A stretch of 64,000 nucleotides of DNA from Pedococcus sp. 5OH_020. GTDB lineage: Bacteria; Actinomycetota; Actinomycetes; Actinomycetales; Dermatophilaceae. Shown piece by piece: positions 27,529 to 35,247 of the stretch (the first letter of the stretch is position 1; each line of letters starts with the position of its first letter). The notes beneath the pieces are model-generated. The model had not been told where the DNA came from and did not search any database. It saw nothing but the letters and a program-made list of their open reading frames with translations. The position numbers and the translations under genes are program-made. Location of the stretch: assembly GCF_027812955.1 (NCBI RefSeq), contig NZ_JAPYZV010000001.1, positions 1-64,000 of the forward strand, written 5' to 3'.

Positions 27529-28116
27529 TCAGGTGACCGACACGTGCGATGCGCGGTCGATCAGGGTCCGCAGCTGCTCCAGGACCAGGCGCAGGACCTC
27601 AGCTGTGGCGAAGTCCAGCCCGCTGCTTCGCTCTTCAAGCTGTGCGTGCGCGCTGCCGAGAATGAACTCAGGCTGTCGCACGACTGCCGCATCGAGCTTA
27701 TGGAGAATCTGACGGAGGCTGAGCTGCGCTCGGACGGTCCCGAGTGGGCTCATGGATGCTCCGATAATGGCGACCGGCTTGCCCTTCAGTGGCAGCGTCT
27801 CGCCTTCGGAAGGTCGTGAGAGCCAGTCGATCGCGTTCTTCAGAGCACCCGGTACCGATGCGTTGTACTCCGGTGTCGCGATCAGCAGACCGTCCGCCGC
27901 GCGTAGGCGGCGTCGGAGGTCGTCTACTGCAGGTGGCGCAGGCATCTCGTGATCTTCATTGAAGTGCGGGAGGTTGCCGAGCGACTCGTAGAGGTCGAAC
28001 TGGAAGACTTCCGGGGCGAGCTTCGCTGCTTCGTCGAGGAGCCTGGTGTTGAACGAGGCGCGTCGCAGACTGCCGGAGATCGCCAAGATCGTTGCCGTGG
28101 TGTCCTGGGGTCGCAC
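27529..28116 (-). CDS. NADPH-dependent FMN reductase
   Basis: 195 residues from GTG 28116, three bases after the stop of the dioxygenase-like gene. Flavodoxin-like fold: ILAISGSLRRASFNTRLL is the phosphate-binding loop for FMN. ADGLLIATPEYNASVPGALKNAIDWLSR is the family signature, and VAIIGASMSPLGTVRAQ follows. It would supply reduced flavin to a monooxygenase or reduce quinones. Its position suggests a role in aromatic oxidation in this cluster. No flavin-dependent oxygenase is encoded beside it. Confidence 0.87.
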   Translation of the reverse strand: MRPQDTTATILAISGSLRRASFNTRLLDEAAKLAPEVFQFDLYESLGNLPHFNEDHEMPAPPAVDDLRRRLRAADGLLIATPEYNASVPGALKNAIDWLSRPSEGETLPLKGKPVAIIGASMSPLGTVRAQLSLRQILHKLDAAVVRQPEFILGSAHAQLEERSSGLDFATAEVLRLVLEQLRTLIDRASHVSVT

Positions 28117-28119
28117 TGT

Positions 28120-28926
28120 CTACTCGCCCCCCGTACGTGTTGCCCACAACTCAGGAAACGGCATGACCGTCAGGGTGGGAGTCAGCCAGGCGGTGCCGCT
28201 GACGCCGAAGTGGGCCGGCCTTGCACCCAGGGTGCGGGAGGTCGTCACGTAGTGCAGGTACTTGTACTCGGCCAGGCCCTCGGCAACGGCGATGAGAGCG
28301 CGAGCCAAAGCCAGCAGCTCCGAGCACTCCGGTTCCTTGGAGGTGAACACGGAAGTCCAGAACGAGACGACCGCCGGGTCGAGGGGATGCTCGCCATCGG
28401 TTACCCCGTCGTCGTTCGACTCCTGCAGGTCATGGCCCCGGCGGCGAGCGAGGGCCAGGGCTTCCTCGTACACGCTGGGGGCGTCCAGGACTCGGCGTAG
28501 CTGCGCGTACTCCTTCGGCATGGTGGCGACCTCGTCGCCCAGGCTGGCGTCCTTGAGGCCGAGGCGGTACAGCATCTCGCGGTATTTCCACGACTGGAGC
28601 GAGGTCGACTTGCCGTGCACCTTGGTCATTCCCACCTTGATGGCCGCGAAGTCGGCCGGCAGCATCCACCCCAACGACCGCCACGACGCGTTCAGGCCCG
28701 CGAAGTGGGAGGCGGCACGTTGCAAGGAGGCCGTCGCATCGGGAAGCGCGTCCTTGCGGAGGTGGTCCGAGGCGGCGCCGATGTCGTGCGAGATGAGCGC
28801 AAAGTAGAGCTCCTGGACCTGACACACGACCAGGAAGGAGCGCTCACCCTCATTCTGGGTCACTGGAACCTGCAGCGAATGCAAGGTCTCAGCCTGGAGG
28901 TACGCGTTGTAGGCGGTACCAGTCAT
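28120..28926 (-). CDS. Tryptophan 2,3-dioxygenase-superfamily heme protein, divergent active site
   Basis: ATG 28926 follows GGAGGAACCC; 268 residues, the usual TDO length. The fold is recognisable from FLVVCQVQELYFALISHDIG, QSWKYREMLYRLGL and YKYLHYVTTSRTLGARP. His225 matches the heme-ligand His and Arg116 the substrate-carboxylate Arg. Two key positions differ from canonical TDO: the active-site His of the HQ motif is Cys35, and the GTGGTSG loop is AHFGVSG, so the ammonium-binding Thr becomes Val242. Known superfamily members also act on indoles other than tryptophan. I therefore assign the superfamily, not the substrate. It is the first gene of the leftward operon. Confidence 0.78.
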   Translation of the reverse strand: MTGTAYNAYLQAETLHSLQVPVTQNEGERSFLVVCQVQELYFALISHDIGAASDHLRKDALPDATASLQRAASHFAGLNASWRSLGWMLPADFAAIKVGMTKVHGKSTSLQSWKYREMLYRLGLKDASLGDEVATMPKEYAQLRRVLDAPSVYEEALALARRRGHDLQESNDDGVTDGEHPLDPAVVSFWTSVFTSKEPECSELLALARALIAVAEGLAEYKYLHYVTTSRTLGARPAHFGVSGTAWLTPTLTVMPFPELWATRTGGE

Positions 28927-28996
28927 GGGTTCCTCCACTTGACGACGCGCTCTGCGATCTGTGGACCTATCGTGAGCGCCAGCGTTATGCTCCGCA

Positions 28997-29021
28997 AATA
29001 TCGAATCTGAGGATCGATATT
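28997..29021. promoter_or_regulatory. Inverted repeat, probable LysR operator
   Basis: AATATCGA (28997-29004) and TCGATATT (29014-29021) form a perfect 8-base inverted repeat with nine bases between. It lies in the 119-base gap between the divergent dioxygenase-like and LysR genes, 24 bases before the LysR start. This is where a LysR protein normally binds to control both promoters. The AT content stands out from the surroundings. Confidence 0.7.
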
Positions 29022-29045
29022 CCTGAATGGATATGAGGGTGCGCC

Positions 29046-29984
29046 ATGAAAAAACCGGACCTTCTTGATGGGCGGCTCAAGTTCCGACACCTCTTACTCG
29101 CCGATGCGATCACCCGCTTGGGCACGCTGAGCGCGGCCGCCGAGGAGCTCAGCATCACCCAGCCGGCGGCGACCCGAACGCTGCGGGAGCTGGAGGTCCT
29201 CCTGGGGGTGTCCTTGTTTGACCGGACCTCACGCGGGCTCACGCCCACACCGGTCAGTGCGGCCTTCACGACGCACGCGCGAGCTGTGGTCTCGCAGGTT
29301 CGTCAGGCCGAGCGACACGTCGCTGAGCTGTTGGACGCAGACCGGGGCACAGTCGTTGTCGGAGTGCACCTGACTGGCTCCAACGCGTTGGTGCCCCGTG
29401 CCGTTGCGACGCTCAAGGCCAGGCATCCGCTTCTTACCGTGGAGCTGTACGAGGCGCTGCCGCAGCGCCTGCTCATCGAGCTCGAGTCGGGGCGCCTGGA
29501 TCTTGTTGTCGGCCGGCTGACCAGACCAACCGACGAACACTTCATTCGCAGGCGGTTGCACGACGAAGCCGTCTCCCTCGTCGTCCGCGCCGGGCACCCC
29601 CTTGCGGGACGCAAGGACTTCCCCGTGTCGGAGCTGTCGAACTACCCCTGGATCATGCCGAGCTCCGAGGCGCGACTGCGCGGAGAGCTGGAGCTGTTCT
29701 TCGGCAAGCAAGGCATCGACCTGCCGGTCAACCGGGTCGAGACAACGTCGTTCCTTGCTGTCAGACATCTCGTGCTGACTACGGACTCCGTTGCCGCCCT
29801 GTCGACTTCGATTCTGCGCGAGCTCGACGGCGCCGTGTCACTCGGTCCGTCGCTGGACCTGGTGAGTCACAGTGTGGGCATCACGCTGTCGGCGTCACGC
29901 TCCCTCACCCCTGCTGCCGCGAAGATGATCGAGGTCCTGCAGGAACTCGTCGACCAACGAAAGGCCATTGCGAACTCGGTATGA
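29046..29984 (+). CDS. LysR-family transcriptional regulator
   Basis: 312 residues. The N-terminal winged helix is clear: FRHLLLADAITRLGTLSAAAEELSITQPAATRTLRELE, followed by GVSLFDRTSRGLTPTP. The effector-binding domain spans about 95-305 and includes VVVGVHLTGSNALVPRAVATL. It resembles the GbpR/CbbR-like branch with a DLLDGRLKFRHL-type start. It is divergent from the dioxygenase-like operon and upstream of the ring-cleavage genes, so it probably senses the aromatic substrate or a pathway intermediate. Confidence 0.9.
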   Translation: MKKPDLLDGRLKFRHLLLADAITRLGTLSAAAEELSITQPAATRTLRELEVLLGVSLFDRTSRGLTPTPVSAAFTTHARAVVSQVRQAERHVAELLDADRGTVVVGVHLTGSNALVPRAVATLKARHPLLTVELYEALPQRLLIELESGRLDLVVGRLTRPTDEHFIRRRLHDEAVSLVVRAGHPLAGRKDFPVSELSNYPWIMPSSEARLRGELELFFGKQGIDLPVNRVETTSFLAVRHLVLTTDSVAALSTSILRELDGAVSLGPSLDLVSHSVGITLSASRSLTPAAAKMIEVLQELVDQRKAIANSV

Positions 29985-30093
29985 GTGCGGCGTGAAGACA
30001 CATTGGCGAGGTATGAGCCGGATCGCGCAGCATGGTCACACGAGGAATCCCGGTGGCCGTCGGTAGGCCCCGTGGCGACGAGGAGTGATTCAT

Positions 30094-30636
30094 GTGACCA
30101 GTCCCGCCAGCACGTTCGTTCCCAGCGGGCCAGACGCCTTGGCGTTCAGGCATGCGCTCCGGCATTTCCCCACAGGGGTCAGCGTCGTCACCATCACGGA
30201 CGGCGATGGCGTTCATGGAATGACGGCCAGCTCCTTCTCACCGATCTCTCTGGACCCGCGTCTGTGTGGGGTGAGCGTGAACAAGCCGGGTCGGATGCAC
30301 GAGCTGCTCCTAGCCACGGACGGCTACTACGGGCTGAGCATCTTGAGCAACAGACAAGGTGCCATCGCGGACTGGTACGCCCGCAGTCCGTGGGCCGTGT
30401 CGCCGGACGTCCAGATGGACGCCCGGCACGGCTGCCCGATCATCCAGGACTGCCTTGCCTGGTTCCTGTGCCGTAAGTGGGGAACGTACGACGGCGGCGA
30501 CCACTCGATCTTCGTCGGTGAAGTGGTGGAGCACGGTTCCAAGGAGCAGGGCGACGTTGCGCCCCTGATCTTCCACCACTCGAAGTACTACAACATCGGC
30601 GACAACATCGCCCGAGGCGCCACGAGCGGTTCGTAG
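30094..30636 (+). CDS. Flavin reductase-family protein (two-component monooxygenase reductase type)
   Basis: GTG 30094 has AGGAG eight bases upstream; a GTG at 30085 is the alternative. The 180-residue protein has the split-barrel flavin reductase features: FRHALRHFPTGVSVVTI, GMTASSFSPISLDPRLCGVSV and the later GDHSIFVGEVVE. Such proteins reduce FMN or FAD with NAD(P)H for a separate oxygenase. No oxygenase component lies in the cluster. It is 110 bases after the LysR gene and points toward the ring-cleavage genes. Confidence 0.85.
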   Translation: MTSPASTFVPSGPDALAFRHALRHFPTGVSVVTITDGDGVHGMTASSFSPISLDPRLCGVSVNKPGRMHELLLATDGYYGLSILSNRQGAIADWYARSPWAVSPDVQMDARHGCPIIQDCLAWFLCRKWGTYDGGDHSIFVGEVVEHGSKEQGDVAPLIFHHSKYYNIGDNIARGATSGS

Positions 30637-30914
30637 AGCCACCAAGAGGGCGCGCAACCGCGGAACCAGTCCCAGCCTGGCCGAGAGGATTCCCAGCGGA
30701 AGCTGTCTGGTGCCCATGCGCCCTCGCCCTCGACCCGCCGGCGCCCCACGTCCAGAACGAACGGTCGGGTAGCGCACCTCGCCGTCCGGCGACGATGCCC
30801 CGTCGGGATCTGCGTTGTCGGCGGGGGGCGAGAGGGCCTGAGCCGGTCGTCGACCGACGATGGCGAGCCGCGATCGGCATACCGAAACGCACATGGAATA
30901 GCGACCAAAGGGCA

Positions 30915-30945
30915 TTGGTCAGGTATCGCGTGTCGTTCCTAACCT
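30915..30945 (+). promoter_or_regulatory. Candidate promoter of the ring-cleavage operon, possibly leaderless
   Basis: TTGGTC (30915-30920) and TAACCT (30940-30945) are separated by 19 bases, and the latter ends six bases before the ATG at 30952. No ribosome binding site precedes that ATG, which fits a leaderless transcript, common in actinobacteria. The rest of the 315-base gap (30637-30951) holds no gene. Confidence 0.35.
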
Positions 30946-30951
30946 ACATAC

Positions 30952-32424
30952 ATGGCTTCCACTCGTACTCCACACCAGATCCGCAACTTCGTTGCCGGGC
31001 AGTTCATCGACGGAGTCGCCACCTTCGAGAAAAGGAGCCCAGTCGACGGCTCGCTAGTGAGCGAGGTTCACGAGGCCGGGCGCGTGCATGTGAACGCGGC
31101 CGTTGACGCGGCTCGTACCGCCCTCGAAACGGGCTGGGCCGCGGCCAGCGTCCAGAAGCGCGTCACTCTCATGCGTCGCGTTGCCGACATCATCGAGCGG
31201 AGGTTCGAGGACTTCGTGGCCGCTGAGTCGGCGGACACCGGCAAGCCCCTTGGCCTCGTCCGTGAAGCGGATGTCCCCCGAGCGGCGGCCAACTTCCGCT
31301 CCTTCGCCGACACCGTGGCCTCCGCCGGGCTCCACTCATACCTCACCGAGCTGAACGACGGGCGCAGCGCACTGAACTACGCGGTGCGCAAGCCGCTCGG
31401 GGTGGTGGCGGTGGTCGTTCCCTGGAACCTGCCGCTTCTTCTGCTCACGTGGAAGGTCGCCCCTGCTCTGGCGTGCGGGAACACCGTAGTCGTCAAGCCC
31501 TCGGAGGAGACGCCGGCCACGGCCACCTTGCTGGCTGAGGTCATGGCCGAGGCCGGCGTCCCGGCGGGCGTGTACAACGTGGTCCACGGTTTCGGTCCCG
31601 ACTCCGCGGGGGAGTTCCTCACCACCCACCCCGGCATCGACGGTGTCACCTTCACCGGCGAGTCGGGCACCGGATCGACGATCATGCGAGCCGTGGCGGC
31701 CAGCGTGAAGCCCGTCTCGTTCGAGCTCGGCGGCAAGAATGCCGCCGTCGTCTTCGCCGACGCCAACCTCGACAAGGCTGTTGACGGACTAGCCAGGTCA
31801 GTGTTCCTGAACACCGGCCAGGTGTGCCTGTGCACCGAGCGGGTCTATGTCGAGCGGCCGATCTTCGACGAGGTCGCCGCGGGGCTGGCCGAACGGGCCA
31901 GGGCGTTGCGGTTGGGACGCCCTGATGACCCGAACACCACCACGGGCCCGCTCATCTCCCTCGGCCACCGCGAGAAGGTGCTGTCCTATCTCAAGCTGGC
32001 TCAGGACGAGGGGGCCGGCGTGATCGCCGGCGGCGGCGTCCCGGCGCTTGGTGGCGACCTCGACGCCGGCGCCTGGATTGAACCGACTTTGTGGACCGGC
32101 CTCGACAACAGCCACCGCACCGTGCGCGAGGAGGTTTTCGGCCCCGTCGCTGCCCTCATCCCCTTCGACACCGAAGCGGAGGCCGTCCGCCTCGCCAACG
32201 ACACGGCATACGGATTGGCCGCGGTGACCTGGACCTCGAACCTCGAGCGAGGCCACCGCGTCGCGCAACAGATGCGCGTGGGGATGTCGTGGGTGAACAC
32301 GTGGTACCTGCGGGACCTGCGCAGCCCCTTCGGCGGTGTGGCACTGTCCGGCATCGGCCGCGAGGGCGGGGAGCACTCGATGCACTTCTACACCGAACCC
32401 ACGAACGTGTGCGTGCAGCTGTGA
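30952..32424 (+). CDS. 2-aminomuconate/2-hydroxymuconate semialdehyde dehydrogenase (ALDH)
   Basis: 490 residues. VVPWNLPLLLLTWKVAPALACGNTVVVKPSE is the NAD-binding entrance. SFELGGKNAAVVF contains the general-base Glu, and NTGQVCLCTERVYV contains the catalytic Cys. YGLAAVTWTSNLERG and SPFGGVALSGIGREGG complete the ALDH profile. The subgroup resembles muconic-semialdehyde dehydrogenases. In the 3-hydroxyanthranilate pathway this enzyme makes 2-aminomuconate. The next gene overlaps its stop (GTGA), so it is part of a six-gene operon ending at 35225. Confidence 0.85.
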   Translation: MASTRTPHQIRNFVAGQFIDGVATFEKRSPVDGSLVSEVHEAGRVHVNAAVDAARTALETGWAAASVQKRVTLMRRVADIIERRFEDFVAAESADTGKPLGLVREADVPRAAANFRSFADTVASAGLHSYLTELNDGRSALNYAVRKPLGVVAVVVPWNLPLLLLTWKVAPALACGNTVVVKPSEETPATATLLAEVMAEAGVPAGVYNVVHGFGPDSAGEFLTTHPGIDGVTFTGESGTGSTIMRAVAASVKPVSFELGGKNAAVVFADANLDKAVDGLARSVFLNTGQVCLCTERVYVERPIFDEVAAGLAERARALRLGRPDDPNTTTGPLISLGHREKVLSYLKLAQDEGAGVIAGGGVPALGGDLDAGAWIEPTLWTGLDNSHRTVREEVFGPVAALIPFDTEAEAVRLANDTAYGLAAVTWTSNLERGHRVAQQMRVGMSWVNTWYLRDLRSPFGGVALSGIGREGGEHSMHFYTEPTNVCVQL

Positions 32425-33242
32425 ACGCCGCGAAGGCCGTCACCGGCGACACCAGCAGTCTGACGACGCTGGCCTCGAGGCTCGACGACGCGCAGTCCAC
32501 GGCGACCGCCATCCCGCAGCTCACGTCCATAACGAGCCTGACGCTGGAAGAGGCCTATACCGTGCAGCACCTGCTAGTAGGGCACAGGGTCGCTCGTGGT
32601 GACCGGGTTTCCGGGGTGAAGCTCGGCTTCACGAGCCGCGCGAAGGCACGGCAGATGGGAGTGGACGACGTCATCATCGGCTCCATCACTCGGGGCATGG
32701 AGGTTCCCGATGGAGGCCAGACGGACTCTGCGGCGTACATCCACCCGCGGATCGAGCCTGAGGTGGCCTGGCTCCTGGGTCAGGACGTCGACGCGGATGA
32801 GGAGTCGCCCGACATCGGCTGGGCCGTCGAGGCAGTCGCGCCCGCACTGGAGATCATCGACTCGCGCTACCGCGACTTCCGGTTCACCCTCGAGGACGTC
32901 GTTGCCGACAACACCTCGGCCGCGGGCTACGTCATAGGGCCGTGGCAGCCCGTGGCGGTCGCCGGCGACGTCGGCAACCGCGGGGTCGGGCTCGAGATCG
33001 ACGGTCGGATCGTGCAGACAGGCTCCACGGCTGCGATCCTCGGGCATCCGTACCGGGCGGTGGCGGCGGCTCGCCGGATGGCGAAGACGCACGGCTTCAC
33101 TCTTCGGGCCGGCATGGTGCTACTGGCCGGGGCCGCCACAGCGGCCGTGCCACTGGCCGCAGGAGTGCGAGTCCAATCGACCGTCAGCGGCCTTGGCTGC
33201 GTTGGCCTGCAGGTGGCACCAGGAGGTGGGGACCATGGCTGA
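32421..33242 (+). CDS. 4-oxalocrotonate decarboxylase / 2-oxopent-4-enoate hydratase-type protein
   Basis: GTG 32421 overlaps the ALDH stop; 273 residues. The family block is TLEEAYTVQHLLVGHR, then VSGVKLGFTSRAKARQMGVDD. HPRIEPEVAWLLG carries the metal-binding Glu residues, and ALEIIDSRYRDFRF and VADNTSAAGYVIGP follow. This fold includes both the decarboxylase and the hydratase of meta-cleavage pathways. The LTSRAK-like motif favours the decarboxylase. Only one copy is present, so one of these two steps must be done elsewhere or by this protein. Confidence 0.85.
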   Translation: MNAAKAVTGDTSSLTTLASRLDDAQSTATAIPQLTSITSLTLEEAYTVQHLLVGHRVARGDRVSGVKLGFTSRAKARQMGVDDVIIGSITRGMEVPDGGQTDSAAYIHPRIEPEVAWLLGQDVDADEESPDIGWAVEAVAPALEIIDSRYRDFRFTLEDVVADNTSAAGYVIGPWQPVAVAGDVGNRGVGLEIDGRIVQTGSTAAILGHPYRAVAAARRMAKTHGFTLRAGMVLLAGAATAAVPLAAGVRVQSTVSGLGCVGLQVAPGGGDHG

Positions 33243-33678
33243 TGCGAAGGCGATCACGGTCGATGGCAAGGCGGCTCCGCGCGGAAGGTTCCCGCACGTG
33301 AAGGTGGTCGGCGACCTGGTCTTCGTCTCGGGCACCAGCAGCCGCCGCCCCGACGACACCATCGAGGGCGCTGCGGCAGACGAGCTCGGAGCCACCGCCT
33401 TGGACATTCGAGTCCAGACGCGCGCCGTGATCGAGAACATGCGCGCGGTTCTGGAGGCCGCCGGCGCCGGCCTGTCCGACCTGGTCCAGGCCACTGCGTA
33501 CCTCGTCAGCATGAACGACTTCGCCGGGTACAACGACGTCTGGGCCGAGTACTTCGACCAGAACGGGCCGACCCGCACCACGGTCGCTGTCCACCAACTG
33601 CCTCACCCGCACCTGCTCATCGAGATTCAGGCGATCGCCCGGGTCGAGGGTGCAACCAATCCGAAGGAGGACTCATGA
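33235..33678 (+). CDS. RidA-family 2-aminomuconate deaminase-like protein
   Basis: ATG 33235 has AGGAGG ten bases upstream and overlaps the previous gene by eight bases; 147 residues. FPHVKVVGDLVFVSGTSSRRPDD and LDIRVQTRAVIENMRAVLEAAGAGLSDLVQATAYLVSM are RidA features. PTRTTVAVHQLPHPHLLIEIQAIA holds the conserved active-site Arg. In pathways of the nba type, the 2-aminomuconate deaminase is a RidA homologue placed next to these same genes, which supports that role here. Confidence 0.85.
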   Translation: MADAKAITVDGKAAPRGRFPHVKVVGDLVFVSGTSSRRPDDTIEGAAADELGATALDIRVQTRAVIENMRAVLEAAGAGLSDLVQATAYLVSMNDFAGYNDVWAEYFDQNGPTRTTVAVHQLPHPHLLIEIQAIARVEGATNPKEDS

Positions 33679-34199
33679 GCACCATCCCACCTGTCACCAA
33701 CTTCCCCCAGTGGGTCAAGGACAACGAGCACCTGCTCAAGCCACCGGTGAACAACAAGCAGGCACTGGAGCCGATGGATGACTTCATCGTCCAGGTCGTC
33801 GGTGGGCCCAACCAGCGCACCGACTTCCACTACGACCCGTTCGAGGAGTGGTTCTACCAGGTCAAGGGAAGCATGCACGTCAACCTCATGACGGAGGACG
33901 GGCCGCGGCGCGTCGACATCCACGAGGGCGACATGTGGATGTTGCCGCGCAACACGTTCCACTCACCCCAGCGGCCCGAGGCCGGGTCCATCGGCATCGT
34001 CATCGAGCGGATCCGAGAGGAGGGGGAGCTGGAGAAGTTCGCCTGGTTCTGCCCGCAGTGCAACACCAAGGTCCATGAGGTCGAGCTGCAGGTCCGAGAC
34101 ATCGTCCAGGACCTGCCGCCGGTGTTCCAGCAGTTCTACACCAGTGAGGAAGGGCGCACCTGTCCCAGCTGCGGCACCGTTCATCCCGGTAAGGGCTAG
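33675..34199 (+). CDS. nbaC: 3-hydroxyanthranilate 3,4-dioxygenase
   Basis: ATG 33675 overlaps the deaminase stop (ATGA); 174 residues, the normal bacterial length. The cupin has all known iron ligands, one position later than in the well-studied bacterial enzyme: His52 in RTDFH, Glu58 in PFEEWFYQ, His96 in NTFHSPQRP. The substrate-binding Arg48, Arg100 and Glu111 are present. The C-terminal rubredoxin-like metal site is complete, with CPQC (126-129) and CPSC (163-166). It opens the ring of 3-hydroxyanthranilate with O2 to give aminocarboxymuconate semialdehyde, the substrate of the next gene. Confidence 0.93.
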   Translation: MSTIPPVTNFPQWVKDNEHLLKPPVNNKQALEPMDDFIVQVVGGPNQRTDFHYDPFEEWFYQVKGSMHVNLMTEDGPRRVDIHEGDMWMLPRNTFHSPQRPEAGSIGIVIERIREEGELEKFAWFCPQCNTKVHEVELQVRDIVQDLPPVFQQFYTSEEGRTCPSCGTVHPGKG

Positions 34200-34205
34200 G
34201 GCCAC

Positions 34206-35225
34206 GTGGGCACGATCGACGTCCACAGTCACTACGTTCCGCGTGGCTGGCCCGACCTGTCCGAGGTCGTGTCGCCACGACGGGACTGGCCGTGGTTGCG
34301 GGTCGACTCGGAGCGCGAGGCCTGCCTCATGGTCGGGAGCAGGGAGTTTCGGCGCATAGGGGACGCCTGTTGGAACGCCGAAGTCCGGCTGGCTGACATG
34401 GATGCTGACGGTGTCGACGCGCAAGTAGTGTCGCCCACACCGGTGTTCTTCTCCTATGACGCCACCGCTTCCGAGGCCACGAAGGTCGCCCGCATCTTCA
34501 ACGATCTCGCGCTGGAGGTGTGTGCCCCTGCTTCGGACCGGCTGCTGCCGTTCGCGCAGGTGCCGTTGCAGGACCCGGACGCCGCATGCGCCGAAGTGGA
34601 CAGGTGCCTGGCGAACGGGCATCTCGGAGTCGAGATCGGCAACCACATCGGCGACCGTGACCTTGATGACGAAGGAGTCGTCACCTTTCTTCAGCACTGC
34701 GCCGATCGAGGCGTTCCAGTGTTCGTGCATCCATGGGACATGCCAAGCTCACCTCGGCTTGACCGATGGATGGCCCGTTGGATCACGGGCATGCCGGCCG
34801 AGACGCACCTGACGATCCTTGCCATGATCCTCGGGGGCGTGTTCGATCGAGTGCCCCAGTCGCTGCGGATCTGCTTCGCTCACGGCGGGGGTTCCTTCGC
34901 GTTCTGGCTCGGCCGCCTCGAAAACGCCTGGCACGGGCGGCGCGACATCATCGCAACGTCAAAGTTGCCCCCCTCGCAGTACGTGGGACGGTTCAGCGTC
35001 GACTCCGTGGTCTTCGAGCCCACTGCGCTACGGACCTTGGTCGACACTCTCGGTGCGGACTGCGTCATGGTCGGAAGCGATTACCCGTATCCGCTGGGGG
35101 AGCGCCCGGTCGGGAATGTCGTGCACCAGGCTGACTTCCTCGACGACGACGCCCGCGCTGCACTGCTCGGTGGCAACGCCGCACGGTTCCTGGGGTCTGG
35201 CGCAGCAAAGCTCCGCGGTAGGTGA
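34206..35225 (+). CDS. nbaD: Aminocarboxymuconate-semialdehyde decarboxylase (ACMSD)
   Basis: GTG 34206, six bases after the dioxygenase stop; 339 residues. Amidohydrolase-fold decarboxylase with the HxH metal site in IDVHSHYVP (His7 and His9), FVHPWDMPS in the middle, FAHGGGSFAFWLGRLENAW with the metal-site His, and MVGSDYPYPLGE with the catalytic Asp. It removes the carboxyl group from the ring-opened product of the preceding enzyme to give 2-aminomuconate semialdehyde for the ALDH. It ends the operon. Confidence 0.92.
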   Translation: MGTIDVHSHYVPRGWPDLSEVVSPRRDWPWLRVDSEREACLMVGSREFRRIGDACWNAEVRLADMDADGVDAQVVSPTPVFFSYDATASEATKVARIFNDLALEVCAPASDRLLPFAQVPLQDPDAACAEVDRCLANGHLGVEIGNHIGDRDLDDEGVVTFLQHCADRGVPVFVHPWDMPSSPRLDRWMARWITGMPAETHLTILAMILGGVFDRVPQSLRICFAHGGGSFAFWLGRLENAWHGRRDIIATSKLPPSQYVGRFSVDSVVFEPTALRTLVDTLGADCVMVGSDYPYPLGERPVGNVVHQADFLDDDARAALLGGNAARFLGSGAAKLRGR

Positions 35226-35247
35226 GGGCAGCGAACGCCGCACCGCG

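Noticed and set aside
28120-28926. Plain kynA (tryptophan 2,3-dioxygenase) assignment
   Set aside because: Two active-site residues differ and the rest of the kynurenine upper pathway is absent, so only the superfamily is claimed.
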